Assembly (NCBI RefSeq): GCF_041428715.1
Contig: NZ_CP155572.1
Source: Sporomusa malonica
Lineage (GTDB): Bacteria > Bacillota > Negativicutes > Sporomusales > Sporomusaceae
Length of the DNA stretch: 64,000 bases
Reading direction: 5' to 3' (one strand)
The notes under the pieces were generated by a model that searched no databases, had not been told where the DNA came from, and saw nothing but the letters and a program-made list of their open reading frames with translations. Shown here piece after piece: positions 16,096-23,740 of the stretch (its first letter is position 1; each line of letters starts with the position of its first letter). Position numbers and translations under genes: made by a program.

Positions 16096-16185
16096 CGGGG
16101 AGTTTACGATGTGGTAAGATGGGAGAAAACTACAACTGCATGGTAGTATGTGGTTTGATCACAGGCATTCATAGGAGGTATTACG

Positions 16186-16812
16186 TTGTCTGAGCCATTT
16201 AATCGTGAAACCGATATTGTCCGTAGAAGGTATAACCGGACAGCTTTATTTTACGACTGGATGGACAAAATGATTCCAATTAAGCTTCGCCGTAAGGCCG
16301 TTGAGCAAGCGAATGGCAAGGTATTAGAGGTAGGGGTAGGCACAGGCGCCAATCTGGAATTTTATCTGCCTGGATGCCAAGTGACAGCGATAGATTTTAG
16401 TCCAGGCATGTTACAAAAAGCTAAGCAAAAATTGACCAAAGCCAAGGTGCCCGTTACTCTGCTGGAGATGGATGCTCAAAACATGGCCTTTCCCGATAAT
16501 TCTTTCGATACTGTGATTGCTACCTGTGTTTTTTGTTCAGTACCTGACCCGATCCAAGGCTTACAAGAGGTCAAGCGAGTGTGTAAGCCAGGTGGGTGGA
16601 TTATTCTTCTTGAGCATGTACGCAGTGATAATCCATTCTTGGGGTGGGTGATGGATGTTCTTAATCCGGTAGCTTTGCATGTCATCGGTTCAAATATTAA
16701 CAGAGAAACAGTAAAGAATGTAAATGAGGCAGGCATACATACGTATTCCATTGAGGAGTATTCAGGGAAAATAATTAAGCTTATTGTTGCTTCACCAGAG
16801 ACCGCAAGTTAG
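16186..16812 (+). CDS. Class I SAM-dependent methyltransferase, 208 aa
   Basis: TTG start with an AGGAGGT site 6 nt upstream. Rossmann methyltransferase motifs: I VLEVGVGTGANLEFY, II VTAIDFSPGMLQKAK, then MDAQNMAFPDNSFDTVIATCVFCSVPDP and a post-motif GGWIILLEHVRS. This is the UbiE/Methyltransf_11 type. The substrate (quinone, lipid or other) cannot be read from sequence. It may belong to the metal island through weak site F, but the intervening hairpin makes that uncertain. Confidence 0.88.
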   Translation: MSEPFNRETDIVRRRYNRTALFYDWMDKMIPIKLRRKAVEQANGKVLEVGVGTGANLEFYLPGCQVTAIDFSPGMLQKAKQKLTKAKVPVTLLEMDAQNMAFPDNSFDTVIATCVFCSVPDPIQGLQEVKRVCKPGGWIILLEHVRSDNPFLGWVMDVLNPVALHVIGSNINRETVKNVNEAGIHTYSIEEYSGKIIKLIVASPETAS

Positions 16813-16840
16813 CATAACCGAATCGATCCTGATGGCAAAA

Positions 16841-16880
16841 TAAAGAGGCTGCCCGCAGAAGGGAAGCCTCTTTACAATTT
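16841..16880. terminator. Bidirectional terminator
   Basis: TAAAGAGGCT (16841-16850) pairs with AGCCTCTTTA (16865-16874). It lies between the convergent methyltransferase and DUF1290 genes. Confidence 0.8.
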
Positions 16881-16891
16881 TATTGCTGCTT

Positions 16892-17224
16892 TTATCTTTT
16901 AAGCCTTTGGCGGCGGATAATGGCCAGGTTTTGAAAAATACGCAGACCAAACGTTAGCAGAGCCACATAATAGAGGTCAATGCCGATGCGCTCGCCAACA
17001 TAGACTAAAAAAGCTGCCATAAGAGCATTAGTAAAGAATCCAGTGATAAAAACTACATTATCAAAATGACTGCTCAGTACGGCTCGCAGTCCGCCAAACA
17101 CGGAATCCAGCGAGGCCAAGAGTGCAATCGACATGAATTTGGCGTATTGTGCAGGAACCGTTATGGGAAAAGCCATACCGATACCAAGGCCAATAAGTAG
17201 TCCTATTAGTGGCAGCCACATCAC
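16892..17224 (-). CDS. DUF1290 small basic protein, 110 aa
   Basis: Three or four membrane segments (WLPLIGLLIGLGIGMAF, a central ASLDSVFGGLRAVL region, FITGFFTNALMAAFLVYVG, YVALLTFGLRIF) and a basic end (IIRRQRLKR). The pattern is that of the DUF1290 family, which in Firmicutes is usually found beside DUF881 genes and often near ftsZ or spoIIR. It overlaps the upstream DUF881 gene by 4 nt, so the two are translationally coupled. No ftsZ follows here. The function is unknown. Confidence 0.85.
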   Translation of the reverse strand: MMWLPLIGLLIGLGIGMAFPITVPAQYAKFMSIALLASLDSVFGGLRAVLSSHFDNVVFITGFFTNALMAAFLVYVGERIGIDLYYVALLTFGLRIFQNLAIIRRQRLKR

Positions 17225-17907
17225 TTACCAGCCTCCTTCATGGGGTGTGCATGTTGAAACTGAAAGCCGCCAGTGTAGGCCGGAATTTGTACATCAGGTT
17301 TCTGGGAAACAGTAATCTTAATTCCCCAGAAGGACAAAGTTTCGATAACCCCGCCTCGCATCTTTAGCGAATTCTCCAGCGTTGCCGGGTCGCCGATTGC
17401 TCTTATCTCAAAGGGGGCAGCAAAGGGTGTGCCATTGACTGACATGGATTGTCCATTTTGACGAATTCCCGAACCCGTAATCAGTCGCTGATTATTGATG
17501 GCAATGGCTTCGGCGCCTCCTGCCCTCAGCTCGTTTAGGATTTTGAGCATGTCCTCTGCCCTGATGAAATATAGGTCAGAGCTTCTATTTTCTGCCGTTG
17601 GCTTACGGTCTTCCTCTACAGTAACAACAATACCGGGACCTGCCAGTGCTATTGTACCCGCTCCCATGGCAGTGCGTTGAAGTTCTTTATAAGACGCATT
17701 GCCGCCAGAGGTCTGTAATTCCCGTACTTGAGATTGCAGGCTGTCCCTTTCTTTTTCGGCAGAGCTTAACCGTAGTGTTAAATCTTCTGCTCGTTGATTT
17801 TGTAGAGAATACCGAAAATCTTGATTGCTCCTAAATTGCACTGCCAGCATGATACCTAATACAACACATACCAAGCTAATGGCAGCTTGGCCTTTTTTTA
17901 CTAACAT
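17221..17907 (-). CDS. DUF881 family membrane-anchored protein, 228 aa
   Basis: An N-terminal membrane segment (AAISLVCVVLGIMLAVQF), a coiled-coil stretch (LRLSSAEKERDSLQSQVREL), then the DUF881 domain with GPGIVVTVEEDR, NELRAGGAEAIAINNQRLI and FEIRAIGDPATLENSL. The family is widespread in spore-forming Firmicutes and is thought to be an extracytoplasmic division- or sporulation-associated protein, without a proven reaction. It is the first gene of a two-gene operon with DUF1290, facing out of the metal island toward promoter G. Confidence 0.88.
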   Translation of the reverse strand: MLVKKGQAAISLVCVVLGIMLAVQFRSNQDFRYSLQNQRAEDLTLRLSSAEKERDSLQSQVRELQTSGGNASYKELQRTAMGAGTIALAGPGIVVTVEEDRKPTAENRSSDLYFIRAEDMLKILNELRAGGAEAIAINNQRLITGSGIRQNGQSMSVNGTPFAAPFEIRAIGDPATLENSLKMRGGVIETLSFWGIKITVSQKPDVQIPAYTGGFQFQHAHPMKEAGK

Positions 17908-18171
17908 AAAACCACCTCTAAAATAGTATACGGTCCAGCCTGGATAGTAAGAGTATATCAGACATTGTTGCGCTATGCATATAGGCCATTTATTAATAGA
18001 AAATACATGAACAGTAAATCACATAAGATAAACTTGCTATAAGAATATCTAAAACATGAAACCCGTATCTCATAGGTCAAGAAAGGGGTATTTATTATGA
18101 TAACCAAGAAATCTATTGTTATTGGCTTCTGGCGATACCCTTAGTACTGTGGCATGTCAGTTGTCTGCAAA

Positions 18172-18226
18172 ACGCATAATATCTTCATACCATATTCATA
18201 AGTTATTCATATTTAATTTGTATAAT
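18172..18226 (+). promoter_or_regulatory. Repeat-operator promoter G (second two-component system)
   Basis: CTTCA 18183, ATTCA 18194 and ATTCA 18205, preceded by a degenerate ACGCATAATAT unit at 18172, all in 11-bp steps, with a perfect TATAAT at 18221-18226, 11 nt after the last core. Confidence 0.82.
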
Positions 18227-18261
18227 ATAGGCAATTAGTACTGAATACGGAATGGAGCGGG

Positions 18262-18397
18262 ATGGACAGTAAAATTTCCTATAGAGTGACCAACGGAAGA
18301 GGATAAGGAACATAATGTAACGAAACTGGAAAGAAGCGGTCCCAAAGTTTAAAGTCTAAATTAAGACTGGCGTCGTATATTGACGCCAGTAATTTTT
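18262..18397 (+). ncRNA. Long leader with terminator-like hairpin before regulator 2
   Basis: The transcript from promoter G would begin near 18233 and run about 195 nt to regulator 2. It contains a possible 14-codon leader frame (18262-18306, ATG after GGAG) and a hairpin ACTGGCGTC/GACGCCAGT (18366-18390) followed by AATTTTT. This is the shape of an attenuator, or of the 3' end of a separate small RNA of about 165 nt. Which of these is correct cannot be decided from sequence. Confidence 0.45.
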
Positions 18398-18426
18398 ACC
18401 GAAGGATATTAATGGGGGGAAAGAAC

Positions 18427-19122
18427 ATGACACAACGGTCAGTTTTAATTGTTGATGATGATGTAAAATTAGTAGAGTTGCTACAATTGTATTTTCAAAA
18501 GGATGGGTTTATAGTATATACTGCGAATGATGGTCTAACTGCATTAAAAACAGCCCGGGACAAACAACCCGATATTCTGGTGCTTGACTTAATGCTGCCA
18601 GGGATGGATGGCTGGGATATTTGTAGGACACTACGGCGGGATAGCGAGGTACCCATCTTAATGCTGACTGCCCGGGATGAAGAGAGCGATAGGTTAATTG
18701 GCTTAGAAATTGGCGCCGATGATTATGTGACCAAGCCCTTTAGCCCCAAGGAAGTTGTGGCCCGCGTTAAGGCTATCTTGCGCCGGACCAAGGGAACAAC
18801 TGCAAAGCCTGTACAATTTCGAATGGGTGATGTAACCATTGATCTGGAACAGTATCAGATAACAAAAGGCGGACAACCTGTTGAGCTGACGCCAACCGAG
18901 TTTAAGATACTGGAACTGTTGGCGGCTAATCCGGGCAGAGTATTCAGCCGACTGCAAATCGTTGAGCAAAGCCAGGGCTATTCCTTCGAGGGTTATGAAC
19001 GCACCATTGACGCCCATGTCAAGAATCTGCGGCGAAAAGTTGAGGATAACCCGAAAGAGCCGGTATACATTCAAACCGTCTATGGTGTAGGCTACCGTAT
19101 GGCAGGTAGCCAAAATGAATAG
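18427..19122 (+). CDS. OmpR/PhoB-family response regulator 2, 231 aa
   Basis: The ATG at 18427 is preferred over an in-frame ATG at 18412, because the GGGGGGAAAG ribosome site lies between them and the resulting N terminus (MTQRSVLIVDDD) aligns with regulator 1. The receiver has VLIVDDD, LVLDLMLPGMDGW, LMLTARDE and DDYVTKPF; the output is an OmpR winged helix ending QTVYGVGYRM. It is very similar to regulator 1 throughout, so the pair is a duplication. It overlaps the kinase 2 start by 8 nt, as in system 1. Confidence 0.95.
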   Translation: MTQRSVLIVDDDVKLVELLQLYFQKDGFIVYTANDGLTALKTARDKQPDILVLDLMLPGMDGWDICRTLRRDSEVPILMLTARDEESDRLIGLEIGADDYVTKPFSPKEVVARVKAILRRTKGTTAKPVQFRMGDVTIDLEQYQITKGGQPVELTPTEFKILELLAANPGRVFSRLQIVEQSQGYSFEGYERTIDAHVKNLRRKVEDNPKEPVYIQTVYGVGYRMAGSQNE

Positions 19123-20329
19123 CATTATTTATCGGATTACAGGACTTATGTTCCTGGCAGTAGCCATAACCGTATTTTTGCTTATCTATTTGGCTAACTC
19201 GCAAATGACCGATTTATTCCAAGAGTATGTTACCGTTCAGCAAATGGAAATGCACCGCAGCATGATAACACACATGGGTCCAGGTGGTCATGGCCAGGCG
19301 GTCATGATGGGAACATCGGAGCAAAACTTCTTAACATCAGTACATCAGTCACTCATCTGGGTTGGCGTAGCCCTATTAGTAGCTGGGTTAATGGCAAGCT
19401 ATGCCTTGGCCCGCAGTATAACCATACCTTTGCGCACGGTAAGTGCCGCTGCTCTGGAGATTGAGCGGGGTAACTTTGCTCAGAAAGTACCCGTAACCTC
19501 TAAAGATGAAGTGGGAAGTCTTGCTGTGATATTTAACAGCATGGCAGAAACGCTTGATAATAACAGCAAGCTAAGGCGGCAATTTCTGGCCAATATCGCC
19601 CATGAACTCAGAACCCCGCTCGCTGTTATCCAAGGCCACCTGGAGGGAATGATCGATGGCATCATTGAGCCTAACCAAAAACAGCTGACTTCCCTCCACG
19701 AGGAAGCTGTCCGCTTATCACGGCTAATCAAAGACTTGAAAGACTTGTCGCTTGCGGAAGTTCGCCAACTGTCTCTAGAGTTCAAAGCGGTTGCCGTCAA
19801 TCAGATGATTGAGCAGGCCTTGTATATGCTAAAACCCCTTGCTGATGAAAAAAAGATTACTATTGAGCAGAACTTGACACAAGGACTGCCACTAATTACT
19901 GCTGATGCCGATAGAATATGCCAGATCTTCTATAATCTGATTACGAACGCCATTCGTTACACCGCAACTGGTGGGCAGGTAACCGTTTCTACCGAGTTAA
20001 CAAAGCTAGAAGAGCAAGATTGGGTAAAGGTCACTGTTGCCGACAATGGTCCAGGCATTGACGCTGCCGATTTGCCGTATATTTTTGACCATTTTTACCG
20101 AGGCGATAAGTCTAGGGATAGAAAAAGTGGGGGTACTGGCCTTGGCCTGGCGATCGTCAGACAATTGACCGAAATCCACGGTGGCAAAGTGCAAGTAGAG
20201 AGTACAGTAGGCAAGGGTAGCTCTTTTTATGCTATGTTGCCTGCAAACGTTCACGAAAAAGCCATAATATCTTCATCGGTTCTTCATAATGATCGTGTAT
20301 TATATACATATCAAGACAAAGCGAACTAA
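19115..20329 (+). CDS. Membrane sensor histidine kinase 2 with Met/His loop, 404 aa
   Basis: Paralogue of kinase 1: TM1 (8-27), an outer loop of about 50 residues, TM2, HAMP, HisKA (ANIAHELRTPLAV) and HATPase_c (NLITNAIRYTAT, DNGPGIDAAD, GGTGLGLAIV). The loop is longer and richer in ligands than in kinase 1: MEMHRSMITHMGPGGHG followed by VMM (Met 44, 46, 50, 54, 64, 65; His 47, 53, 59). The C terminus runs about 30 residues beyond kinase 1, and this tail is encoded by the operator repeats of promoter H. It presumably phosphorylates regulator 2; cross-talk with system 1 is possible. Confidence 0.93.
   Translation: MNSIIYRITGLMFLAVAITVFLLIYLANSQMTDLFQEYVTVQQMEMHRSMITHMGPGGHGQAVMMGTSEQNFLTSVHQSLIWVGVALLVAGLMASYALARSITIPLRTVSAAALEIERGNFAQKVPVTSKDEVGSLAVIFNSMAETLDNNSKLRRQFLANIAHELRTPLAVIQGHLEGMIDGIIEPNQKQLTSLHEEAVRLSRLIKDLKDLSLAEVRQLSLEFKAVAVNQMIEQALYMLKPLADEKKITIEQNLTQGLPLITADADRICQIFYNLITNAIRYTATGGQVTVSTELTKLEEQDWVKVTVADNGPGIDAADLPYIFDHFYRGDKSRDRKSGGTGLGLAIVRQLTEIHGGKVQVESTVGKGSSFYAMLPANVHEKAIISSSVLHNDRVLYTYQDKAN
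20260..20303 (+). promoter_or_regulatory. Repeat-operator promoter H inside the kinase 2 gene
   Basis: CTTCA 20271 and 20282, with a degenerate AGCCATAATAT unit at 20260, in 11-bp steps, and TATTAT at 20298-20303 at the same offset as in the other sites. The whole element lies within the last 25 codons of kinase 2. Confidence 0.7.
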
Positions 20330-20405
20330 ATATAGCGGAGTGCTGGCAGATGATGTGGATTCTGTTTTTTATAGAACCCTAGCTAAGGCTAGGGTTCGTT
20401 GCTTT
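20310..20405 (+). ncRNA. Candidate small RNA or micropeptide transcript from promoter H
   Basis: A transcript starting near 20310 would meet a perfect 9-bp hairpin with a 4-nt loop (AACCCTAGC/GCTAGGGTT, 20375-20396) followed by CGTTGCTTTGTT, giving an RNA of about 95 nt. It contains a 10-codon frame at 20350 (MMWILFFIEP) behind GGAGTG. Whether the RNA or the hydrophobic decapeptide is the product is unknown. The T tail is only moderate. Confidence 0.45.
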
Positions 20406-20455
20406 GTTAGCAGCAACTCGTAGATGTCGCTGGCAGGAAGCGTGTATATGGTTAT

Positions 20456-20722
20456 CTATTGCCTAAGTTGATCGATTTGGGCTTGTAGTTGATCAATTTG
20501 TTGCTGAATATTCTGTGGCGATTGATGATTCTGTCGATTGGTTTTTTGGTCTGATTCCTGAGCCAGTTTTTGGGCCGCAATTGTAACCATAATACTACCA
20601 ATTGTTATAATTACGTTGCCAACAATGTTTACTTCGTTAGGATCTCTATCCTCAGAAAAAGAAATGGCAATCAGGGTCATTAACAGGGCGAGTTGGTTGG
20701 GATCGGTATCAATGATTGACAT
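20456..20722 (-). CDS. Hypothetical protein with C-terminal coiled coil, 88 aa
   Basis: ATG behind GAGGTG. The N-terminal half is hydrophobic in parts (LALLMTLIAISF; VGNVIITIGSIMVTIAA) and could form one or two membrane-associated helices. The C-terminal third is a Gln-rich coiled coil (QNIQQQIDQLQAQIDQLRQ) with clear heptads. I do not recognise the family. It is transcribed alone, downstream of the LysR gene on the same strand. Confidence 0.65.
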   Translation of the reverse strand: MSIIDTDPNQLALLMTLIAISFSEDRDPNEVNIVGNVIITIGSIMVTIAAQKLAQESDQKTNRQNHQSPQNIQQQIDQLQAQIDQLRQ

Positions 20723-20816
20723 TTGGTTTCACCTCAGAATAATTCTATGCCACCTGAATTTGAGAAATTCCTGTAGCTAAAGAGAGACTGCTTCACCAAG
20801 CGGTTCTAAATGGTAC

Positions 20817-20857
20817 AACCAGGCTTAATCCTTATATACTAAGGATCAAGCCTGGTT
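20817..20857. terminator. Hairpin at the 3' end of the second LysR gene
   Basis: AACCAGGCTT (20817-20826) pairs with AAGCCTGGTT (20848-20857), and an inner ATCCTT/AAGGAT extends the stem. It overlaps the LysR stop codon. There is no clear T tract on the minus strand, so its strength is uncertain. Confidence 0.5.
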
Positions 20858-21774
20858 GCTTTTGAGATTCTTCCTCGTTTTTGGGGCCAATCAAAAAGGT
20901 ATTCCTGAACGAAATCTAAATAGAGTTTGGCTGGATAGGAGAGGGGACGGCCTTTTTTCCAAATTACGGACATACTATGGACAATTTCAGGATTGACCAG
21001 GGGTACGGCGCGAACAAGATTGTGGTTTAGACTGTCGCAGACGTTTTTCGGAATTATAGCGATGCCTAAATTGATTGCCACCGTCTGCACCATAAGTTCC
21101 CGCTGTGAGGTCTCCAGGGCGATCTTCGGCTGAAAGCCGGCTTGGCTGCATTTTTTAATAATTTCATCATGCAGACTAAAGTCGCTGCTGGAGAGAATCA
21201 AGGGTTCGTGGGTTAAATCGGAAAGATTAACCTCGCTTAATTGGGCGAAGCGATGCAATGGGTGAACTACCACTTGCAGTGGATCGTGAGAAAATGTAAA
21301 CGAATTAAAAACCTCAGGATTTCCCGGCAGACGACAGATGATGCCGACATCTAACATTCCATCCTGGATAGCCAGCTCAATTTTCTTAGACCCGTATTCG
21401 TATAGCTCTGTTTCAATTTCCGGGTAGTGGTTCCGGAATTGGCCGAGCAACTGCGCAAAGGAAACGGCATCCGCCATAAGCGGCAGACCAATGCTGACTT
21501 TTCCTCTGGGTAGTTTACACTTATTGTCAAAGTCGGCGGTAAGGTTATTGAACAGAGTGACTACTTTATCCGCCTCAGTCAAAAAGATTGCACCGGCATC
21601 GGTTAAGGTTACCTTTTTGGAACTGCGATCAAACAAAACAAAGCCGACTTCTTGTTCTAAGTCTTTGACCAGTTTACTTACGACTGACTGGGAAACGTGG
21701 GATACTTCGGCTGCCTTGCTAAAGCTCTTATGGCGGGCAACGGCAATAAAATATTGAAGATGAACCATTTCCAT
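20839..21774 (-). CDS. LysR-family transcriptional regulator, 311 aa
   Basis: The start at 21774 (MEMVHLQYFIAVARHKSFSK) is chosen because an AAAGGGAGG site lies 8 nt upstream of it; a longer frame begins upstream of that site. The N-terminal HTH (AAEVSHVSQSVVSKLVKDLE) and a LysR effector-binding domain are complete. It is divergent from the small gene at 21977, with about 200 nt between, and may regulate that gene. The effector is unknown. Confidence 0.9.
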   Translation of the reverse strand: MEMVHLQYFIAVARHKSFSKAAEVSHVSQSVVSKLVKDLEQEVGFVLFDRSSKKVTLTDAGAIFLTEADKVVTLFNNLTADFDNKCKLPRGKVSIGLPLMADAVSFAQLLGQFRNHYPEIETELYEYGSKKIELAIQDGMLDVGIICRLPGNPEVFNSFTFSHDPLQVVVHPLHRFAQLSEVNLSDLTHEPLILSSSDFSLHDEIIKKCSQAGFQPKIALETSQRELMVQTVAINLGIAIIPKNVCDSLNHNLVRAVPLVNPEIVHSMSVIWKKGRPLSYPAKLYLDFVQEYLFDWPQKRGRISKATRLDP

Positions 21775-21976
21775 AGGGGCAACCTCCCTTTGTCGCGCCA
21801 CTATTTCTAAGGTGAAGTGAAGCGAGAGTTGAATAGATACATTATACTATCTGTTTGATGTATAGTAAACATCTCTAGTATCTATTTTACTAATAGTAAA
21901 AATCAGCCTATACTATAACCAAAGAGTAATGTCTGCCAGGAATGACCTGACAGCTAAATAGATAGGAGTGATTTGT

Positions 21977-22315
21977 GTGTCTAACGTAAAAAATAGTCTG
22001 GCTTCCCTATATGAAAAAAAGCTTACCAGCATCCTTGAAACCATCAATAGTGAATGTAATGACTACCGAAGCGTCCTTGAGAACTCCGGCTTTACGGTTA
22101 CTTGTGACGAGCATCCGGCAAAATATGAAGCCGCTCAAAACCTCATGGCCGCGAAAGGCAACGTAGTTTTGGAAGTTTCACAGTTATTGCGGGGAGGAAA
22201 AACCTTCTCTGTTATTGTTAAAGACGGAGATCATGAAAGAACCATGCGCCTATTCACAGGTAGACTGGATGAGGCAATCGCATTTGCTGATGCCGCCCAG
22301 TATCTTGTAAAATAG
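21977..22315 (+). CDS. Hypothetical protein, 112 aa
   Basis: The GTG at 21977 has AGGAG 7 nt upstream; an earlier in-frame GTG at 21968 overlaps that site. The protein is soluble, with a helical N-terminal half (SLASLYEKKLTSILETI) and a mixed C-terminal half (SVIVKDGDHERTMRLFTG, then LDEAIAFADAAQYLVK). No motif is recognised. It is divergent from the LysR regulator and is followed by its own terminator. Confidence 0.65.
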   Translation: MSNVKNSLASLYEKKLTSILETINSECNDYRSVLENSGFTVTCDEHPAKYEAAQNLMAAKGNVVLEVSQLLRGGKTFSVIVKDGDHERTMRLFTGRLDEAIAFADAAQYLVK

Positions 22316-22353
22316 TAATCCTAAGCTCCCTTTGTAATAAAAAAACTCTAATT

Positions 22354-22380
22354 AAAGCACCTCCGAGGTGCTTTTTCTTA
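22354..22380 (+). terminator. Rho-independent terminator
   Basis: AAGCACCT/AGGTGCTT stem with a CCG loop, followed by TTTTCTT. Confidence 0.85.
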
Positions 22381-22435
22381 TATCTGTTTATAGGGATTAT
22401 TTACCCTTTTGGCAGTTATTCCCGCTTTACAAATA

Positions 22436-22473
22436 CGAACATTCGTTCTAGAATAAATACAAACAAATGTTCT
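22436..22473 (+). promoter_or_regulatory. Two LexA (SOS) boxes
   Basis: CGAACATTCGTTCT at 22436-22449 fits the Gram-positive LexA consensus CGAAC-N4-GTTCG with one change. CAAACAAATGTTCT at 22460-22473 has two changes. They start 24 bp apart, just upstream of the polymerase start, so SOS control is likely. Confidence 0.8.
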
Positions 22474-22490
22474 GTATTGGGGGCAATAAA

Positions 22491-23729
22491 ATGTCTCGCA
22501 CCATCCTACACGTTGATTTAAATAACTTTTACGCTTCAGTTGAGTGTCTTTACCTGCCAGAGCTAAGAGATAAACCAATAGCCGTCTGTGGAGATGCTGA
22601 AGCTAGGCACGGAATCGTGCTGGCCAAAAATCAGCCTGCCAAGCAGCTCGGAATTAAAACAGGTGAAGCAATATGGGAAGCTAAGCTAAAGTGTCCAAAC
22701 CTTATAACTGTGACGGCAGATTTTCGCAAATATCTCAGGTTCTCCCAGATGGCCCGGGCGATATACGCAGACTATACCGATCAGATTGAGTCCTTCGGCA
22801 TAGACGAGTGCTGGCTGGACATGACTGGTTCATTGAAGCTTTTCGGGTCTGGCCCCATTATTGCAGACACTATCCGGCAACGGTTTAAAGAGGAACTCGG
22901 GCTTACCTGTTCTATCGGCGTATCTTACAATAAAATATTTGCGAAGCTCGGAAGTGACATGAAAAAACCAGATGCTACAACAGTTATTACGGAAGGTAAT
23001 TACCAGGATAAGATCTGGCCGTTGCCAGTAGGTGAACTACTCTATGTTGGCCGTTCAACGCGACAAAAGCTTGAAAACCGCATGGTACGAACCATTGGAG
23101 ACTTGGCAAAAGCCGATCTAAAAAAGCTGCGTTTGATACTCGGAGTGTGGGGTGAAACACTATGGAGTTTTGCCAATGGTTTTGATTCAGCACCAGTGCG
23201 GTTAACGGGAGAAGAAAGCTTAATAAAGTCGGTTGGCAATAGTACAACCGCTGTGCGGGATTTAGCGAATGACCAGGATGTAAAACTAATTATCTATGTA
23301 CTAGCTGAGAGTGTTGCTGCTCATCTGCGAAACCATGGGTTAAAATGCAAGACAGTATCCATTTGCGTGCGTGATAAGGAGTTATATTTGTTCGAACGCC
23401 AAGGGAAACTTACCTCTCCCTCGTTCGTGTCCGCCGATATCGCCAAGAAGGCCATGGAGCTTTTTACTGCGAATTACTGCTGGAGTAAGCCTATCCGCAG
23501 CCTTGGTGTCCGCGGGGCCGACCTAGTGACTGCCGGCGGCAACATTCAATTAGACCTGTTCCATGATATTAAGCCAGAGGGGGAAGAACTTGAACGAACA
23601 ATTGACAGCCTGCGTAAGCGTTTTGGCCACTATAGCGTCCAGCGTTGTGCCATGCTTTTAGACCGACAACTGACAGGGTTTAACCCTAAGGATGAGCATG
23701 TTATTCAACCAACTTCGTATTTTAGGTAG
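22491..23729 (+). CDS. Y-family DNA polymerase (DinB/UmuC type), 412 aa
   Basis: Start at 22491 (MSRTILHVDLNNFYASVE), which restores the family N terminus; an in-frame ATG at 22467 lies inside the LexA box. Catalytic residues: Asp in HVDLNNFYASVE, and Asp-Glu in ESFGIDECWLDMTG. YNKIFAKLGSDMKKP and a little-finger domain follow. QLDLF near residue 350 is a beta-clamp binding motif. This is the SOS-induced UvrX/YqjW-like group of translesion polymerases in Firmicutes, which copies past damaged bases. A 76-aa gene follows after 11 nt. Confidence 0.93.
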   Translation: MSRTILHVDLNNFYASVECLYLPELRDKPIAVCGDAEARHGIVLAKNQPAKQLGIKTGEAIWEAKLKCPNLITVTADFRKYLRFSQMARAIYADYTDQIESFGIDECWLDMTGSLKLFGSGPIIADTIRQRFKEELGLTCSIGVSYNKIFAKLGSDMKKPDATTVITEGNYQDKIWPLPVGELLYVGRSTRQKLENRMVRTIGDLAKADLKKLRLILGVWGETLWSFANGFDSAPVRLTGEESLIKSVGNSTTAVRDLANDQDVKLIIYVLAESVAAHLRNHGLKCKTVSICVRDKELYLFERQGKLTSPSFVSADIAKKAMELFTANYCWSKPIRSLGVRGADLVTAGGNIQLDLFHDIKPEGEELERTIDSLRKRFGHYSVQRCAMLLDRQLTGFNPKDEHVIQPTSYFR

Positions 23730-23740
23730 GTGATACACAA

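Noticed and set aside
18030..18050. Another repeat-type promoter near CTTGCTATAAG
   Set aside because: The -10 context resembles promoter A, but no TTCA cores occur at the required 11-bp positions.
18097..18144. 15-codon frame (MITKKSIVIGFWRYP) with AAAGGGG upstream, possibly a leader peptide or remnant of a small exported protein
   Set aside because: Too short and without the repeat operator or a conserved feature; kept only as a note.
18144..18165. Sigma-54 promoter (TGGCATGTCAGTTGT)
   Set aside because: The -12 element lacks the GC dinucleotide and the stretch sits beside a much better repeat-type promoter.
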